A program made the translations under genes and the position numbers. This document shows positions 20,802 through 32,190 of a stretch of DNA of 64,000 bases, piece by piece; position 1 is the first letter of the stretch; every line of letters begins with the position of its first letter. Origin of the DNA: Bathynomus jamesi (Eukaryota; Arthropoda; Malacostraca; Isopoda; Cirolanidae); assembly GCA_023014485.1 (NCBI GenBank), contig JAJOZX010009049.1, forward strand, positions 111,001 to 175,000, in the 5' to 3' direction. The notes under the pieces were generated by a model. It was not told the DNA's origin and searched no databases. It was given only the letters and a program-made list of their open reading frames with translations.

Positions 20802-22277
20802 GAGTAACTTGCATCGTGTATCATTTCCGTTAGCATCTTTCCAATCTCTGTATATACGTCTATGCAAAAAACTGGGCAAGTGCCAAATTACAGTATATAC
20901 TTAGTTTCAAACTTTAAAATATATAATGGAAAAGTGATTCAGTTACTTTAAAGAAGTAATTGTAATTCACTTAGTTCAGAAACAAAGTAAGGCGTGTTGC
21001 AATTCAAATACTTTTTAATTTAAAAGTAATTTTTACAATAGTAGAACTAAACCTATAAATCTCGACTAACCTTAGGTCGTCGAATTAAAATTTTAGCTTT
21101 TAGGTTTATATCAGATTTATTTTTAATTGTATGAAACAGTTTAGGCCCTACTTGGCTATTGGCTTAACGTAGCTGTTAAGGTTAGGCCCTAAACTTCACT
21201 TAAATATAGCCGCTGTAGGCTTGGCCCACTATCCAAGACCTTGTTAAGATAACAGCATTAATAGGAACTATGCCTAATTTAGGGTTGTCTAAATTAATAT
21301 TTGGAAAATAAGACAATTAGACCTGGCCTAAGCGACAGCTGGTAATCTTGAACAGCGAGTTGGAAAGGTTTGCTGCCATGTTAGCCTGTATTCATATATT
21401 TACTGTACAGTACTAGAGTTGAATGTTGCGTTTATTCTTATTTATGCTTATGAAATCTCTTGTCGACAACCATATCTAAGCCAGAAAATAAGTTTGAGTT
21501 CTCTCACGCACAAATATATAGTTTCAAACATGTCACCTCTCACGGATTTTCCCGGAGTCTCACGTATTTTAAGTCTATATCACGGTCTCACGATCTCATT
21601 ATTATTATTAATAATAATAATAAAATTGGGGGAGAATGTCTCAAACTCCCTTATGTGGGATGTGTTTTCCAGTTATCAAAATGAGGCAAATTGAGAAATC
21701 TCACGGATTTTCATACTTCAAAAGGCTGACGTCTCTGTAGTTTATGAAGACATTCCCAAAATTACCAGCAGTTCCGAGATATCGAATATTTTCTAATTAA
21801 TGAAATTTATAAATAATATTATTATTATTTATTAAAATTGTAGATGACGATTTTCCTAAATGTCTGTACGGGCTATACGTTTCAGCGTAATAGTGTAATG
21901 TAACAATCAATTCGGGTCATAAAAAAATAATTATATTTCATACTTAATCTGACATTAGTTACTAAAATAAAAATTAAACAAAAAAGAAGACTTATTATAC
22001 AAAAAAGGTGGATAATTACCTCCACCCGGTCGAGGAGAGGAGCAGAAGTTACTACTATTTACGGTCGTGTGTGTGTGTGTGTGTGCGTGTGTGTGTGCGT
22101 GCAAGATAACTCTCAAGCGGTTGGACCGTTTTGAGAGTTCTGCGGGCGGTTGTTTGCATCTCCTGATGCCTTTCTAGTTCCGACCTTTTTCTTTTCTGTA
22201 TTAACACCCTTGCTGATTATAGACTGGTACCATGAGGGAAGTAGTAGTTTTACTCACTAGGTGTATAAAAGAACGCG
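20802..22277. other. AT-rich stretch without recognised genes
   Basis: Contains a run of TTATTATTA/AATAATAAT around 21600-21622 and a (GT)n tract at 22068-22100. No coding motif recognised. Confidence 0.5.
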
Positions 22278-22535
22278 ATGAAGAAAACGCGAGGCATCAT
22301 TTATATATACTTAACTACGAGAAATCCAATGTTAAAAGAACAGATTTTCTTCGAATTTTTGTACATTGATTCAGGAAAGAAATTTACAGACCAAGAACTT
22401 CAGAATATACCGAAGAAGTATTATATCGATTGTTATAATAATTCTTTAAATAAAGTTGTGGCCGAAAGACGCAAATGGCAGCAAAAGAAAGGATACATCA
22501 TTATTTTGGGTACAAAAGAACCTCTGAAAATATAG
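22278..22535 (+). other. Small unassigned ORF (85 aa)
   Basis: The frame starts MKKTRGIIYIYLTTRNPMLK and ends after GYIIILGTKEPLKI. It is lysine- and isoleucine-rich with no motif that I recognise. A second overlapping frame from the ATG at 22232 reads MREVVVLLTRCIKERDEENA. Either could be a repeat-derived remnant or chance. No splice or promoter context supports a gene. Confidence 0.15.
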
Positions 22536-22604
22536 TAATATTCTTTCCACTTTGGAGAAAGTTTACAATCACTCGTATCCGATCATAATCATCTCAATAT
22601 ATCT

Positions 22605-23115
22605 CGGATGCTACGTCGTGGCCAGTGTCGTAACACTGTTTCCCGTTGATCAGCGAAATTAACCCTTTATTGAAAGAGTTTTCTGTAGGGTTGTTATAAA
22701 TGCGTGTATATGAAAGGTTATAAATTTGGGATCACCTGAAGATCAGGGTCCCCAGCCTTCTTTAGTTGCCTTATAAGGCTAACTAACAAAAATATCACGA
22801 CCTAACCTAACCAATCGTTAGGTGAACTGTACGCCCTTGACGATTGGTTAGGTTAGGTCGTGATATTTTTGTTAGTTAGCCTTATAAAGCTAACTAAAGA
22901 AGGCTGGGGGCCCTGAACTTCAGGTGATCTGAAATTTGTAAGTTGTTTATATAGCGTTAAGCAACATTAGGTCTGGATAGTAGTTGGATAGGAGACCGTC
23001 CTCTGCGTCTAGATTATATAGTGACCCGTGGTTCGGATCTCGCGTAAAGCTGTAGGTCCCCTCCTTCACACGACCTTAAATGTTGAGAAAGAGATTAAAC
23101 AACCCCATCAACGTA
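22605..23115 (+). repeat. 5S rRNA-derived SINE, copy 2, interrupted
   Basis: The head reads GTTTCCCGTTGATCAGCGAA and resumes after an insertion as GTTAAGCAACATTAGGTCTG, then GATAGTAGTTGGATAGGAGA: again 5S-like. The body CCGTGGTTCGGATCTCGCGT and the tail GAGATTAAACAACCCC match copy 1 at 20050-20246. The break falls at TTAA (left side 22659-22662), and TTAA recurs before the resumed 5S sequence, so about 280 bp was inserted with a possible TTAA duplication. Confidence 0.65.
22722..22937. repeat. Foldback element inside the SINE
   Basis: Arms of about 98 bp are near-perfect reverse complements around a ~20-bp spacer near 22830. The left arm begins AAATTTGGGATCACCTGAAG and the right arm ends with its inverse (GATCTGAAATTT). 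The arms contain CCTAACCTAACC and a CACGACC motif. It has no coding capacity and is probably a MITE. Confidence 0.85.
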
Positions 23116-24360
23116 TCTCGATACCGGATACATCTGGTAAGAGGATAACCAGAAGTAAAATAAAATTTATAGTTATGTCTACTTATGGAGAACAGGTAAC
23201 GTATTCAAAAAAAAAAAAATGAGCAAGGTTAAAACTAAAATGTCAAAATGGTTCGTATAAACACTAAAGGCAGAGTACCAATGTATAATAGTATCTTAAA
23301 AATCTTCAAATTACGAAAGCATTAAAGAATTATGATTTGACAGTGAATGTAGAAGATAGCTCGTAACATTTCTGATAAAACTTTCAAGACTGAAACGATT
23401 TGGGTAAACTAGAGAAAAATATGTATTTATTTATGTATACTGACAGGTTTAATTCCCAAATTTAAAGACAGAAGCTGCAAATAATCTTTTATTGGCTTTC
23501 GTCATCTTTAAACCCCCAAGTATGCTCTCAGCAAAGTTGGTAGATTTCGATTGAAGCCGAAACACAGGAAGGAGGAATAAAGGTTATAACACTGTTTCCA
23601 CAACCAAGTTTAAAAGCTAAAATATTATTAAATTTCCAACTCAAATTTCACCAAACAAATATCTTTTTCTAATAAAAAGGTGAGAGTCGAAATGAAAAAG
23701 AAATGAGCACCATACATTTAACTATTATATAATATATTTTAACAAAAATCCTTTGACACCCACTAAAAAAAATTAATCATTAACTCGTTAAACTTGACAA
23801 TCTATTCATTATAATAGTGAAATAGCTTAGTTATAATAGTTTATATAGGTAATACAATTATGACAATAACGATTGAAAGTGTAAAATACATCATCATCAC
23901 TTAAAATTTTCGTCAAACGAATTTTTTTAATTCTATTACTATATCTTAATTATTCGTTCGTGTTTTTGTCATAGATGTTAATGGATTAGGTCATTGACAG
24001 AACAAAGATTTTTAGAAAGTACCGCTCCTCCCGTATTACTTTGGAAGGGAGTGTAAAATTACAAATTCGCATGTACAGTTTTATTACTTTTCTTCTCGGG
24101 AATTTTTCGGGAATTACATTAGTTACCGTCACGGTTTTTAAATCTTAAATTAAGTCTTAAATAAAAAGATACTTCATAAAGGCAAGTATTTTCAAGTTTT
24201 ATGTTAGAAATGGTTTCCAAAGTCAACTGAATAAGTAGCTTCTAAAGTTGTTAGACAACGATGAAGTTAGGTAAACAATAATTGATCAATGAAGTTAATT
24301 ACATAATGTAGAATGATTTAAGCGACGTAAAAATTTACTAATTCTAAAGAATTTTAAGAA
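23116..24360. other. AT-rich stretch without recognised genes
   Basis: No ORF, RNA gene or repeat pair recognised; poly-A at 23208-23219. Confidence 0.5.
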
Positions 24361-24362
24361 GT

Positions 24363-24890
24363 TCAACTTTCCCTTTCATCACCATATTTTCCCTTCATGT
24401 ATTTTATCTCCTCGCTGGAACAGTAGCAGGAAATGTTTCTCAACAATGGATATGTCATGTGGAAGATTGTGACAGATGAAGTAGACAGATGAAGAAAATC
24501 AGTTTTTGAGGCATTGAAAGCTGCAAGGTTTTTTGTGCCCCAGTCAGAGATAGTAGAAAGATCAAAGGGTAAGGTGTGACATAGCCGTCTCACGCGAAGC
24601 ATGGAGTGACTATTGAGAAGTGACGAGTAGAATCTTCGACATCGGAGTGGATAGGACAAGAAGTGCGACTTAATAGATCATTGCTAAATAAAAGGAAGAG
24701 AGTGGGTGACAGGATAGAGCCCTGAACAACACTACTATTAATAATTTTAGGAGAAGAACGGTGGCCATCTACAACCTCAGCTATAAATCGGCCAGAAAGA
24801 CAATCGGAGATGAACGCACAGACAGAAGGATGAACACCGAAGCTGGGCAGTTTGGAAATTAAAAATTTGTACCAAACTCTATCTAATCTA
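24363..24890 (-). pseudogene. LINE (family E) RT fragment
   Basis: The minus strand over three frames reads DRVWYKFLISKLPSFGVHPS, then SDCLSGRFIAEVVDGHRSSP, NSSVVQGSILSPTLFLLFSN (RT motif B and following), SDVEDSTRHFSIV (the catalytic YADD replaced by DVED), and STISDWGTKNLAAFNASKTD. The catalytic box has lost its first two residues and the frame is broken. A fragment of the same type occurs at 34225-34500. Confidence 0.75.
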
Positions 24891-25472
24891 ATGTTAGTTA
24901 ATATTATTGTATTGTAAGAAGTACAAAGGATATCTTTATTAACTTAAGACAAAGTGTTTTATAAGGGCAAAAACAGCATTTTCCCAATTGAACGACAGTA
25001 TATTCCGTCTGCGGTTTGGACGATCCTTGTGATAGCATGGAGCCGTTTTCTAATATTTATTTGTACGACCATATTTCAAATTCAAATTCAAAACTTTAAT
25101 TAGAAAAGAATACCAGTGACAGACTTTTACAATTCTTTGATATTTGTTATGACATTTATAAGTTATATTGACAGTAGTACTCTCATCTGAATATACCCTT
25201 GGAAGCATGAAGACTTTTTGAAAAATTTAATGGCATTTAGCTTATTTATTACATAAAAATAGTAAAAATGGCAAGTAATAGTAATAGAGACGACTAAAAA
25301 TAATAATAATAACCATAATAATAAATACAATATAAAGTTTACCAAAGGATTTATTGTGTATTTAGTGAAAATGTTACATAAAATAGTGAAAGTGGGTTGT
25401 GATAGTAATAGTGACAACAAAAAATAATAACAACAATAATAATAGTAAATATTGAATACTGAATAACCTTTA
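24891..25472. other. AT-rich stretch without recognised genes
   Basis: Contains AATAATAATAACCATAATAA-type simple sequence and a degenerate echo (25333-25360) of the LINE 3' sequence that follows at 25473. No gene seen. Confidence 0.45.
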
Positions 25473-26261
25473 TTATAAAAATAAATAGGGTAAATTACTT
25501 TTACAAGTTACAATGACATAAATAATTGTGAAACAGAACTATTTATTTTATTTAATGCTTACAAAGTTTACAAAATGTTACATAATTTTAGATTAAATGA
25601 TTTATTGTATATTGAGTAGAAAATAAATGATCTACAGATCTACAGAAGCTAAGGCTAACAAAGACATTAAGATCCACTCTAAGGTTAGCCCGAGAGAAAG
25701 GAAAGAGTAGGGGGTTAATAGAAGAGAAGAGAATAAGGGGTTAATTAAGGAGGAACACCTATCACTCGTGGGTTAACATTCATTCAGAAAAAGAGAAAAA
25801 AGACTCCTCATCACCATCCGCCGGCCACTGCCGACAAGTCAGAAAAATAGTCGGAGAAAATAGGAGAGGGGTGAAAGATGAAAAGAAGTAAAATAAGAAC
25901 GCTTACAAACCATGCAAACACAGTCTTAACTCACTGTCATACCATGCAAACTACAAACATGCAAGAAAAGAGAGTTACAGACATGCAAAGTAAGGAGAGG
26001 ATAAGAAAAAAAAAAGTAGGTAAAGTTAAACAAAAAGTGGGTTAGTTTACGCTACGAGCTACATCTACGTTCGTGTTTGTCTAATTTTTTTTTTTTTTTT
26101 AAATAATTTTATTGCTGGCATCACACGCTGGCATGTCACAAGCCGGCATTTATCGTCAACAGACTCATCCTCGACCACCACCTCCAGAACTCCTGTTGCT
26201 AACTTTTTTTTATTTTAAACAACGTTAATATTTTTAAAATGTCTGTCAAGACGGTTCTTAA
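25473..26261 (-). repeat. LINE B 3' sequence, direct repeat copy 1
   Basis: About 789 bp that is almost identical to 28669-29446. It is the 3' untranslated region plus the last codons of the CR1-like LINE B in minus orientation. It stops exactly at TTAA (26258-26261), where the piggyBac element begins. In the second copy the same position (29443-29446) runs on into LINE coding sequence. Confidence 0.9.
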
Positions 26262-26617
26262 CCCTAGAACACTGAACATGGGTATAATATACCCGAACGC
26301 CATGACGTCACGCGCATTACGTGGTGTTCCCGTGGAGGCAGGCAGCTGGTATCCTTAGTAGCTTCAGTCTGTCCCGAGCCCTGACAGAGGTAGGTCATGT
26401 CGCTCCGCTCCGCGCCCTGGAATTTTCTATAATCATGTGATCGGGTACGGTATACCCGAGTTTAGTGATAATAGTAAAAGAAAAAATCGGGTGTATTATA
26501 CCCGAGTTCAGTGTTAGTGTACAAAGTGCGAGTGTACTAATTATTTATTTTCCATTTCAGGCTGTGAATAATATTTCAGATAAACTATTATACCATTAGT
26601 AAGTTATCCTCACCATA

Positions 26618-27979
26618 ATGGCTTCCCATTACCATAAAAATCCAACTGAGGAGGAAGTGGATGCTATTCCTTTTGGACTCAATAGTGACGAAGAAAGTGA
26701 TGTGTTAGAACATGAAGAGCTTTATGATAGTGATAATGATGTTGACTTTGTGGCTAACCCAGAGGATATGAGTAGTGGCATAGAAACTAGTGACTCTGAC
26801 ACAGACCAAGCACCCCGTCGCAGGCAGAGAAAGGGAGCACGTGGTCGGACTGGTAGGACTAGGCGTCCCCCTCCTACCGCCTCGCCTGCTACCCCTGCTG
26901 CTGACCCTGCCACCCCTGCTGCTGGCCCTTCTGCTAACCCTGCTGCTGGCCCTTCTGCTTACCCTCCTGCTGGTTGCCCTTCTTCCTACCCTGCTGCTGG
27001 CCCTTCTGCTTACTCAGATGACCCTGATGACCCTGCTGCTATCACCCCTGCTGCTGCACGTCCTCCTGCTTCTGCTCCTCCTCCTGCTCGCCGGGGACGA
27101 CGACGATGCCATGATGAGGATGAGGACCTGCTTGTTACTTTTCCCACGACAACAGTGAAAAGTAAATCAGGCTTTGTGTGGCACACAAGGCCGCAGGTCT
27201 CCGCAGCAACACGAACAGCAGCAAGGAACATTATTCCACCATTCACGCCCGGTCCCACCCAAGCAGCTGCTCAGGCCACCACCCCAGAGCAGTGCTTCAA
27301 GCTATTTTTGTCTGATGATATCATAAATGAAATAGTGGAGTGGACCAATCAGAAGATTGATGTTGTAGCCATCAAGTACAAGAAGAAAACATCCACTGTG
27401 CAGAGGACAACAGCAGCAGAGATACGTGCCCTGCTAGGTGTGTTGGTGTTTAGTGGGTACAGGCGTGACAACCACCTGTCCACAAAGGAATTGTGGTGCC
27501 CTGTTTCGGGGGCTCCATTCTACAGGGCAGCTATGTCGGAGGTTAGATTTACATTCCTGCTGACCTGCCTACGATTTGATGACGCAAACACACGGGAAGA
27601 GAGGCGGGCCGACGACAAATTAGCCCCAATCAGGAGTGTGTGGGACAAGTTTATTGGCTACTGTGAGGAACACTACACGCCCAACGAGACCCTCACTGTA
27701 GATGAACAGTTGCTGGCTTTCAGGGGTAAATGCCCCTTTAGAATATATATACCAAATAAGCCAGCAAAATATGGAATAAAACTTATCTTGGCAAATGACG
27801 TCAAAAGTAAGTACCTGTTGACAGGTATTCCTTACCTGAGGGAGCCCATGGTCCGCTGCTCTAAGTGTCAGTCAAAGGCTGACAAGAAGACCCGCTTCAG
27901 GTGTCACGGATGTCGCCTACCTGTCTGCCCCGAGCCACTACTACCCCTACTGCTGCGACTGCGTGTGAGGCTGAGGTAA
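26618..27979 (+). CDS. piggyBac transposase-like protein lacking most of the catalytic core (453 aa)
   Basis: The N-terminus is acidic (DEESDVLEHEELYDSDNDVD), followed by an Arg-rich tract and a Pro/Ala repeat of about 70 residues. The DDE_Tnp_1_7 fold begins near residue 225 (CFKLFLSDDIINEIVEWTN) and includes the first catalytic Asp in NETLTVDEQLLAFRGKCPFR. After KYGIKLILANDVKSKYLLTG IPYL it jumps in frame to MVRCSKCQSKADKKTRFRCH, the C-terminal Cys-rich zinc finger. Roughly 150-200 residues, including the second and third catalytic Asp, are absent. A likely one-base insertion near 27932 alters the last residues of the finger. The product could still bind DNA but should not transpose. The length is well below the usual ~550-600. 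Confidence 0.82.
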   Translation: MASHYHKNPTEEEVDAIPFGLNSDEESDVLEHEELYDSDNDVDFVANPEDMSSGIETSDSDTDQAPRRRQRKGARGRTGRTRRPPPTASPATPAADPATPAAGPSANPAAGPSAYPPAGCPSSYPAAGPSAYSDDPDDPAAITPAAARPPASAPPPARRGRRRCHDEDEDLLVTFPTTTVKSKSGFVWHTRPQVSAATRTAARNIIPPFTPGPTQAAAQATTPEQCFKLFLSDDIINEIVEWTNQKIDVVAIKYKKKTSTVQRTTAAEIRALLGVLVFSGYRRDNHLSTKELWCPVSGAPFYRAAMSEVRFTFLLTCLRFDDANTREERRADDKLAPIRSVWDKFIGYCEEHYTPNETLTVDEQLLAFRGKCPFRIYIPNKPAKYGIKLILANDVKSKYLLTGIPYLREPMVRCSKCQSKADKKTRFRCHGCRLPVCPEPLLPLLLRLRVRLR

Positions 27980-28350
27980 GTGTCAAGGAATACACCTGAA
28001 ACCATTATTTTGTTGTGATGTAGTCATTTCTGTGTACTAAAAAAGGCTTTGTTATAAAAAAGGCTGTGTACTAAAAAAGCCATTTTTCCTGCCTCTCTTC
28101 CCTACAGTTTGCGCGTCGACTGTGTGGTGGTGGTGACCCCTGACAACTGCATGTGGGGCTGGGGTAAGTTATAATGTTCCAGGAATATACCTAAAACTAT
28201 TATTTTTATTGTAATAGTCTTCATATATCACTTAGTACTCATTTACAGGGGGTATCATAGGCTAAAATCGCATTATAGTGAAAATAAGCCATTTTTTGTG
28301 TACTAAAAAAGGGTGTTGTTTCCACCTCTCTTCCCTACAGTTTGCGCATG
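27960..28350 (+). repeat. Tandem intron-like units behind the piggyBac ORF
   Basis: Two units of about 190 bp each run from CTGAGGTAAGT or CTGGGGTAAGT to TCTTCCCTACAGTTTGCGC. Each contains a good splice donor (GTAAGT), shared text (AATATACCTRAAACYATTAT), GTGTACTAAAAAAG and a pyrimidine-rich acceptor. They look like a duplicated intron/exon unit at the 3' end of the transposase gene. Whether they are spliced is not shown. Confidence 0.55.
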
Positions 28351-29399
28351 GACTGGGTACTGGAGACCCCCTGTGAGCAGAGGCAGCATACCTGGGAAGG
28401 GTTTGGGGAAGTTTGGTTGAAATTGATGGAGCCGTTTTTTTTTGGTGATTTTTTTCCAAAAACTTCTCAAATGTTTTTTATTTTTTTTGCTTTTTCAATA
28501 TTTTTTTTCTAAATTCAGTACGAACCTTATTTGTATGAGTTAAGAGTTAATATTAGGTTTAGTAATAGTAAGGTGCATTACCTTTAGTGTGTAATTGTTA
28601 ATTTAAATAAATATGCATATTTACTATTTTTTTTCTATTTTCCAATGTCGGGTATAATATACCCATGTTTATAAAAATAAATAGGGTAAATTACTTTTAC
28701 AAGTTACAATGACATAAATAATTGTGAAACAGAACTATTTATTTTATTTAATGCTTACAAAGTTTACAAAATGTTACATAATTTTAGATTAAATGATTTA
28801 TTGTATATTGAGTAGAAAATAAATGATCTACAGATCTACAGAAGCTAAGGCTAACAAAGACACTAAGATCCACTCTAAGGTTAGCCCGAGAGAAAGGAAA
28901 GAGTAGGGGGTTAATAGAAGAGAAGAGAATAAGGGGTTAATTAAGGAGGAACACCTATCACTCGTGGGTTAACATTCATTCAGAAAAAGAGAAAAAAGAC
29001 TCATCACCATCCGCCGGCCACTGCCGACAAGTCAGAAAAATAGTCGGAGAGAAATAGGAGAGGGTGAAAGATGAAAAGAAGTAAAATAAGAACGCTTACA
29101 AACCATGCAAACACAGTCTTAACTCACTGTCATACCATGCAAACTACAAACATGCAAGAAAAGAGAGTTACAGACATGCAAGTAAGGAGAGGATAAGAAA
29201 AAAAAAAGTAGGTAAAGTTAAACAAAAAGTGGGTTAGTTTACGCTACGAGCTACATCTACGTTCGTGTTGTCTAATTTTTTTTTTTTTTTAATAATTTTA
29301 TTGCTGGCATCACACGCTGGCATGTCACAAGCGGCATTATCGTCAACAGACTCATCCTCGACCACCACCCCAGAGCTCCTGTTGCTAATTTTTTTTATT

Positions 29400-32190
29400 T
29401 TAAACAACGTTAATATTTTTAAAATGTCTGTCAAGACGGTTCTTAAACACATTAACGCTGGTAGAGTTCACGACGGGCGCGGGAAGATTATTCCATTTAT
29501 CAATTACTTTAAACGTAAAGAAGTTTTTAGCGATATTAGTAATGAAACGTCTGCCACGCAACTTAAATCCGTTATTACGAGTTACTATTATCGAAAGTGA
29601 ACAATTTGTCAAAATTTACGTTATCGATGTTATTAACGATTTTGAAAACTTCAATAAGCTCCCCCCTTAATCTCCTAGTTTCGAGTGAATACAGTCTAAC
29701 TCTTTAATCCTATCTTCATAAGGCTTGTTGCGCAATGACGGAATTAGTTTCGTGGCACGACGCTGAACCCTTTCTAACCTATCAATATCCTCACGCAAGT
29801 AGGGCACCAAAACTGAACGCATATTCTAAATGAGGCCTGACTAGGGACTTGTAAAGGGGCAATATAATATCCTTCGATTTAAATTCGAAATTACGCGCTA
29901 TGAAGCCTAACATCCTATTAGCTTTTGCGCAAGACTCCAGGCACTGGTTCCTAACCTTTAATCCTTAGATACGCGTACGCCTAAATCTACTTCCTCGTCA
30001 ACGCTCCAACTCCCTATCATCCATCGTGTACGTGTAATTATTGTTACGAGAACCTATATGCAAAACTTTACATTTGTCTACGTTAAATTGCATCTGCCCT
30101 TATCCGTCCACTCCATAATCCTATTTACATCGTCTTGGACCTTTTCTATCGTCCTCGTTAACAACCTTACCGCCTATTTTAGTATCGTCCGCGAATTTTG
30201 ACACGTTACTAGTCAATCCTACATCTATGTCGTTAATGTAAATTACGAATAGCATGGGCCTAACACTGAACCCTGTGGGACACCGCTACCTACATCCAAC
30301 CACCCCGATTCACTACCATTAACTACACCCTCTGCCTCCTAGCACGAAGCCACTCTTCTAACCAGTTAGCTACCTGACCGCGTATACCGTGCGCTTTGAC
30401 CTTCGCAATTAATCCTATGCGGAACTGTATCGAACGCCTTTTTAAAATCTAAATAAATAACGTCAGCCGCTCTATGCCTATCGTATTCGCACACTATTTC
30501 GTTATAAAATTCTAACAAATTAGTTAAACAAGACCTATGGCGTCGAATCGCATGCTGACTACTATTAATTAAATATCTACTTTCTAAGTGATCGATGATA
30601 CGATCCCTAACTACGGATTCCAAAAGTTTACCGACAATTGACGTTAAGCTAATGGGCCTATAATTATAGGCGCGGCGCGGTCGCCTTTTTTAAAAATAGG
30701 CATGACATTAGCTAATTTGAAGTCTTCAGGAATAATCCCGTTTCGAGTGACTGATTAAAAATCTTCGTTAAGGGGCCTACGATAACATCTTTCAAATGTC
30801 TGGGATAAAAAGCGTCAAGGCCTGGAGCCTTGCTAACTTTTAGCCTATCGATATAATGCGCAATCTCACCCTCGTAAACAGTTTTTCATCCAAAATAGTC
30901 TCGCTACTAAATGGAACGATATCGTCCACGTCGGGGACATTATTTACGTCTTCTACGGTAAAAACTGTCGCAAAAAAGTTATTGAAAATACCCGCCATCG
31001 CCTGAGCGTCAGAAGCCAAAGCGCCATTAACATCCACTAGAGGGCCTATGTTATCTTTTATCGGCTTACGATTATTAACGTATTCAAAAAACTTTTTTGG
31101 ATTATGTTTACTATCCGCAGCTATAAGTATCTCTAAATTACGCTTAGCATTCCTAACTGATCTTTTAACCTGACGTCTAAGCTCGATATATCTATTAAAG
31201 TTAGCTGCCGTGCCATTGCGCTTATTAAGTCTATACGCTCTATTGCGCTCGTTTATGAACTCGCCTATTTCCCTAGTCCACCACTTAGGCCTACATGATT
31301 TCTAGCGCGCTTGGGCCTACGAGGAATAAACTCCCTTTCAATATTCCTAAAACTTTCTTTAAACGCCACCCAATGCAAGTTTGTGTCATTACCCATAAAT
31401 AAGTTATCCCAGTCCACTACTCTCATCCTATCCGCAAAACTATCGAAATTAGCTCTCCGAAAATCAGGGACTTTTATTACGTTAATATCCTTAGTGTTTT
31501 CTATCAATAACTTAAACCTAAGAATTTGATGATCACTACATCCTAAACTCTCGCCTACTTCTAAACTATCGACTATATTTTTGCCGTTCGTCATCACCAA
31601 ATCTAAAATATTGTCACCGCGCGTTGGTTCGGTAACTATCTGTCGTAAAAAATTATCCTCCATGAACTCAATCTCAAACCCTCCTCATTACCAGTAAAAG
31701 TCTCATAATTAACATTGGGGCAGTTAAAGTCTCCGACAATTATACTATTCCGATTGTCAATAAAGTTACCAAGAAGTGAGTAAAATCTAGTATCTGTATC
31801 GAGGGGTTGAACGGGAGGTCTATAAACAACAACCAAATTAAAACTAATACTACGCGCCATAACTTCAACGCATATCGCATTAATTGCTGCCGGAAAATCT
31901 ATATTAACCTCGATAGCCCTAAGGGAATTACGAATGTACAGCAAAACGCCGCCACCAAACCTATGTAACCTATCATTAGTAAAGAGTTTAAAACCCGGTA
32001 TATCAAGTACCCCCAACAAGTCCCGAGTCACGTTATTTAACCAAGTTTCAGTGATAGCAACTATATCGTAGTTGCCAGAATAAATTATCGCCTTAAATTC
32101 ATTTAATTTATTTCTAATACTACGCGCGTTACAATAAAAGACGTTTAAGATATTTTTTACCACGGGCCCGCGTTTTAAACTATTTTTCAC
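29400..32190 (-). pseudogene. LINE B ORF2: endonuclease and reverse transcriptase
   Basis: The endonuclease occupies 32190-31265: VFYCNARSIRNKLNEFKAII, DIVAITETWLN, GGGVLLYIRNSL, SIIVGDFNCPNVNYE and the terminal CSDHQILRF. The linker (about 31040-30840) and RT follow: INSSQHAIRRHRSCLTNLLE, VIYLDFKKAFDTVPHR (motif A, 30366-30623), then SVLGP, FADDTK and the thumb in frames broken by indels (30300-29700). The C-terminus is FTFKVIDKWNNLPAPVVNST (29612-29400). The protein would nick target DNA and copy the LINE RNA. It is not translatable as a whole in this copy. Confidence 0.85.

Larger units (their letters stand above)
26262..28668 (+). mobile_element. piggyBac-type transposon, right terminus truncated
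   Basis: The left end CCCTAGAACACTGAACATGG follows TTAA directly, the piggyBac target duplication. Just inside lies the palindrome GGGTATAATATACCC, which recurs in variant form at about 26445 and 26488 and once at the right end (about 28650-28665). The right end stops at CCCATGTT, so the outer CAGTGTTCTAGGG plus TTAA expected from the left end is missing. The element carries one transposase-like ORF. Confidence 0.8.

Noticed and set aside
26790..27158. Leu-rich 122-aa ORF
   Set aside because: It is the other-frame shadow of the Pro/Ala repeat in the piggyBac ORF.
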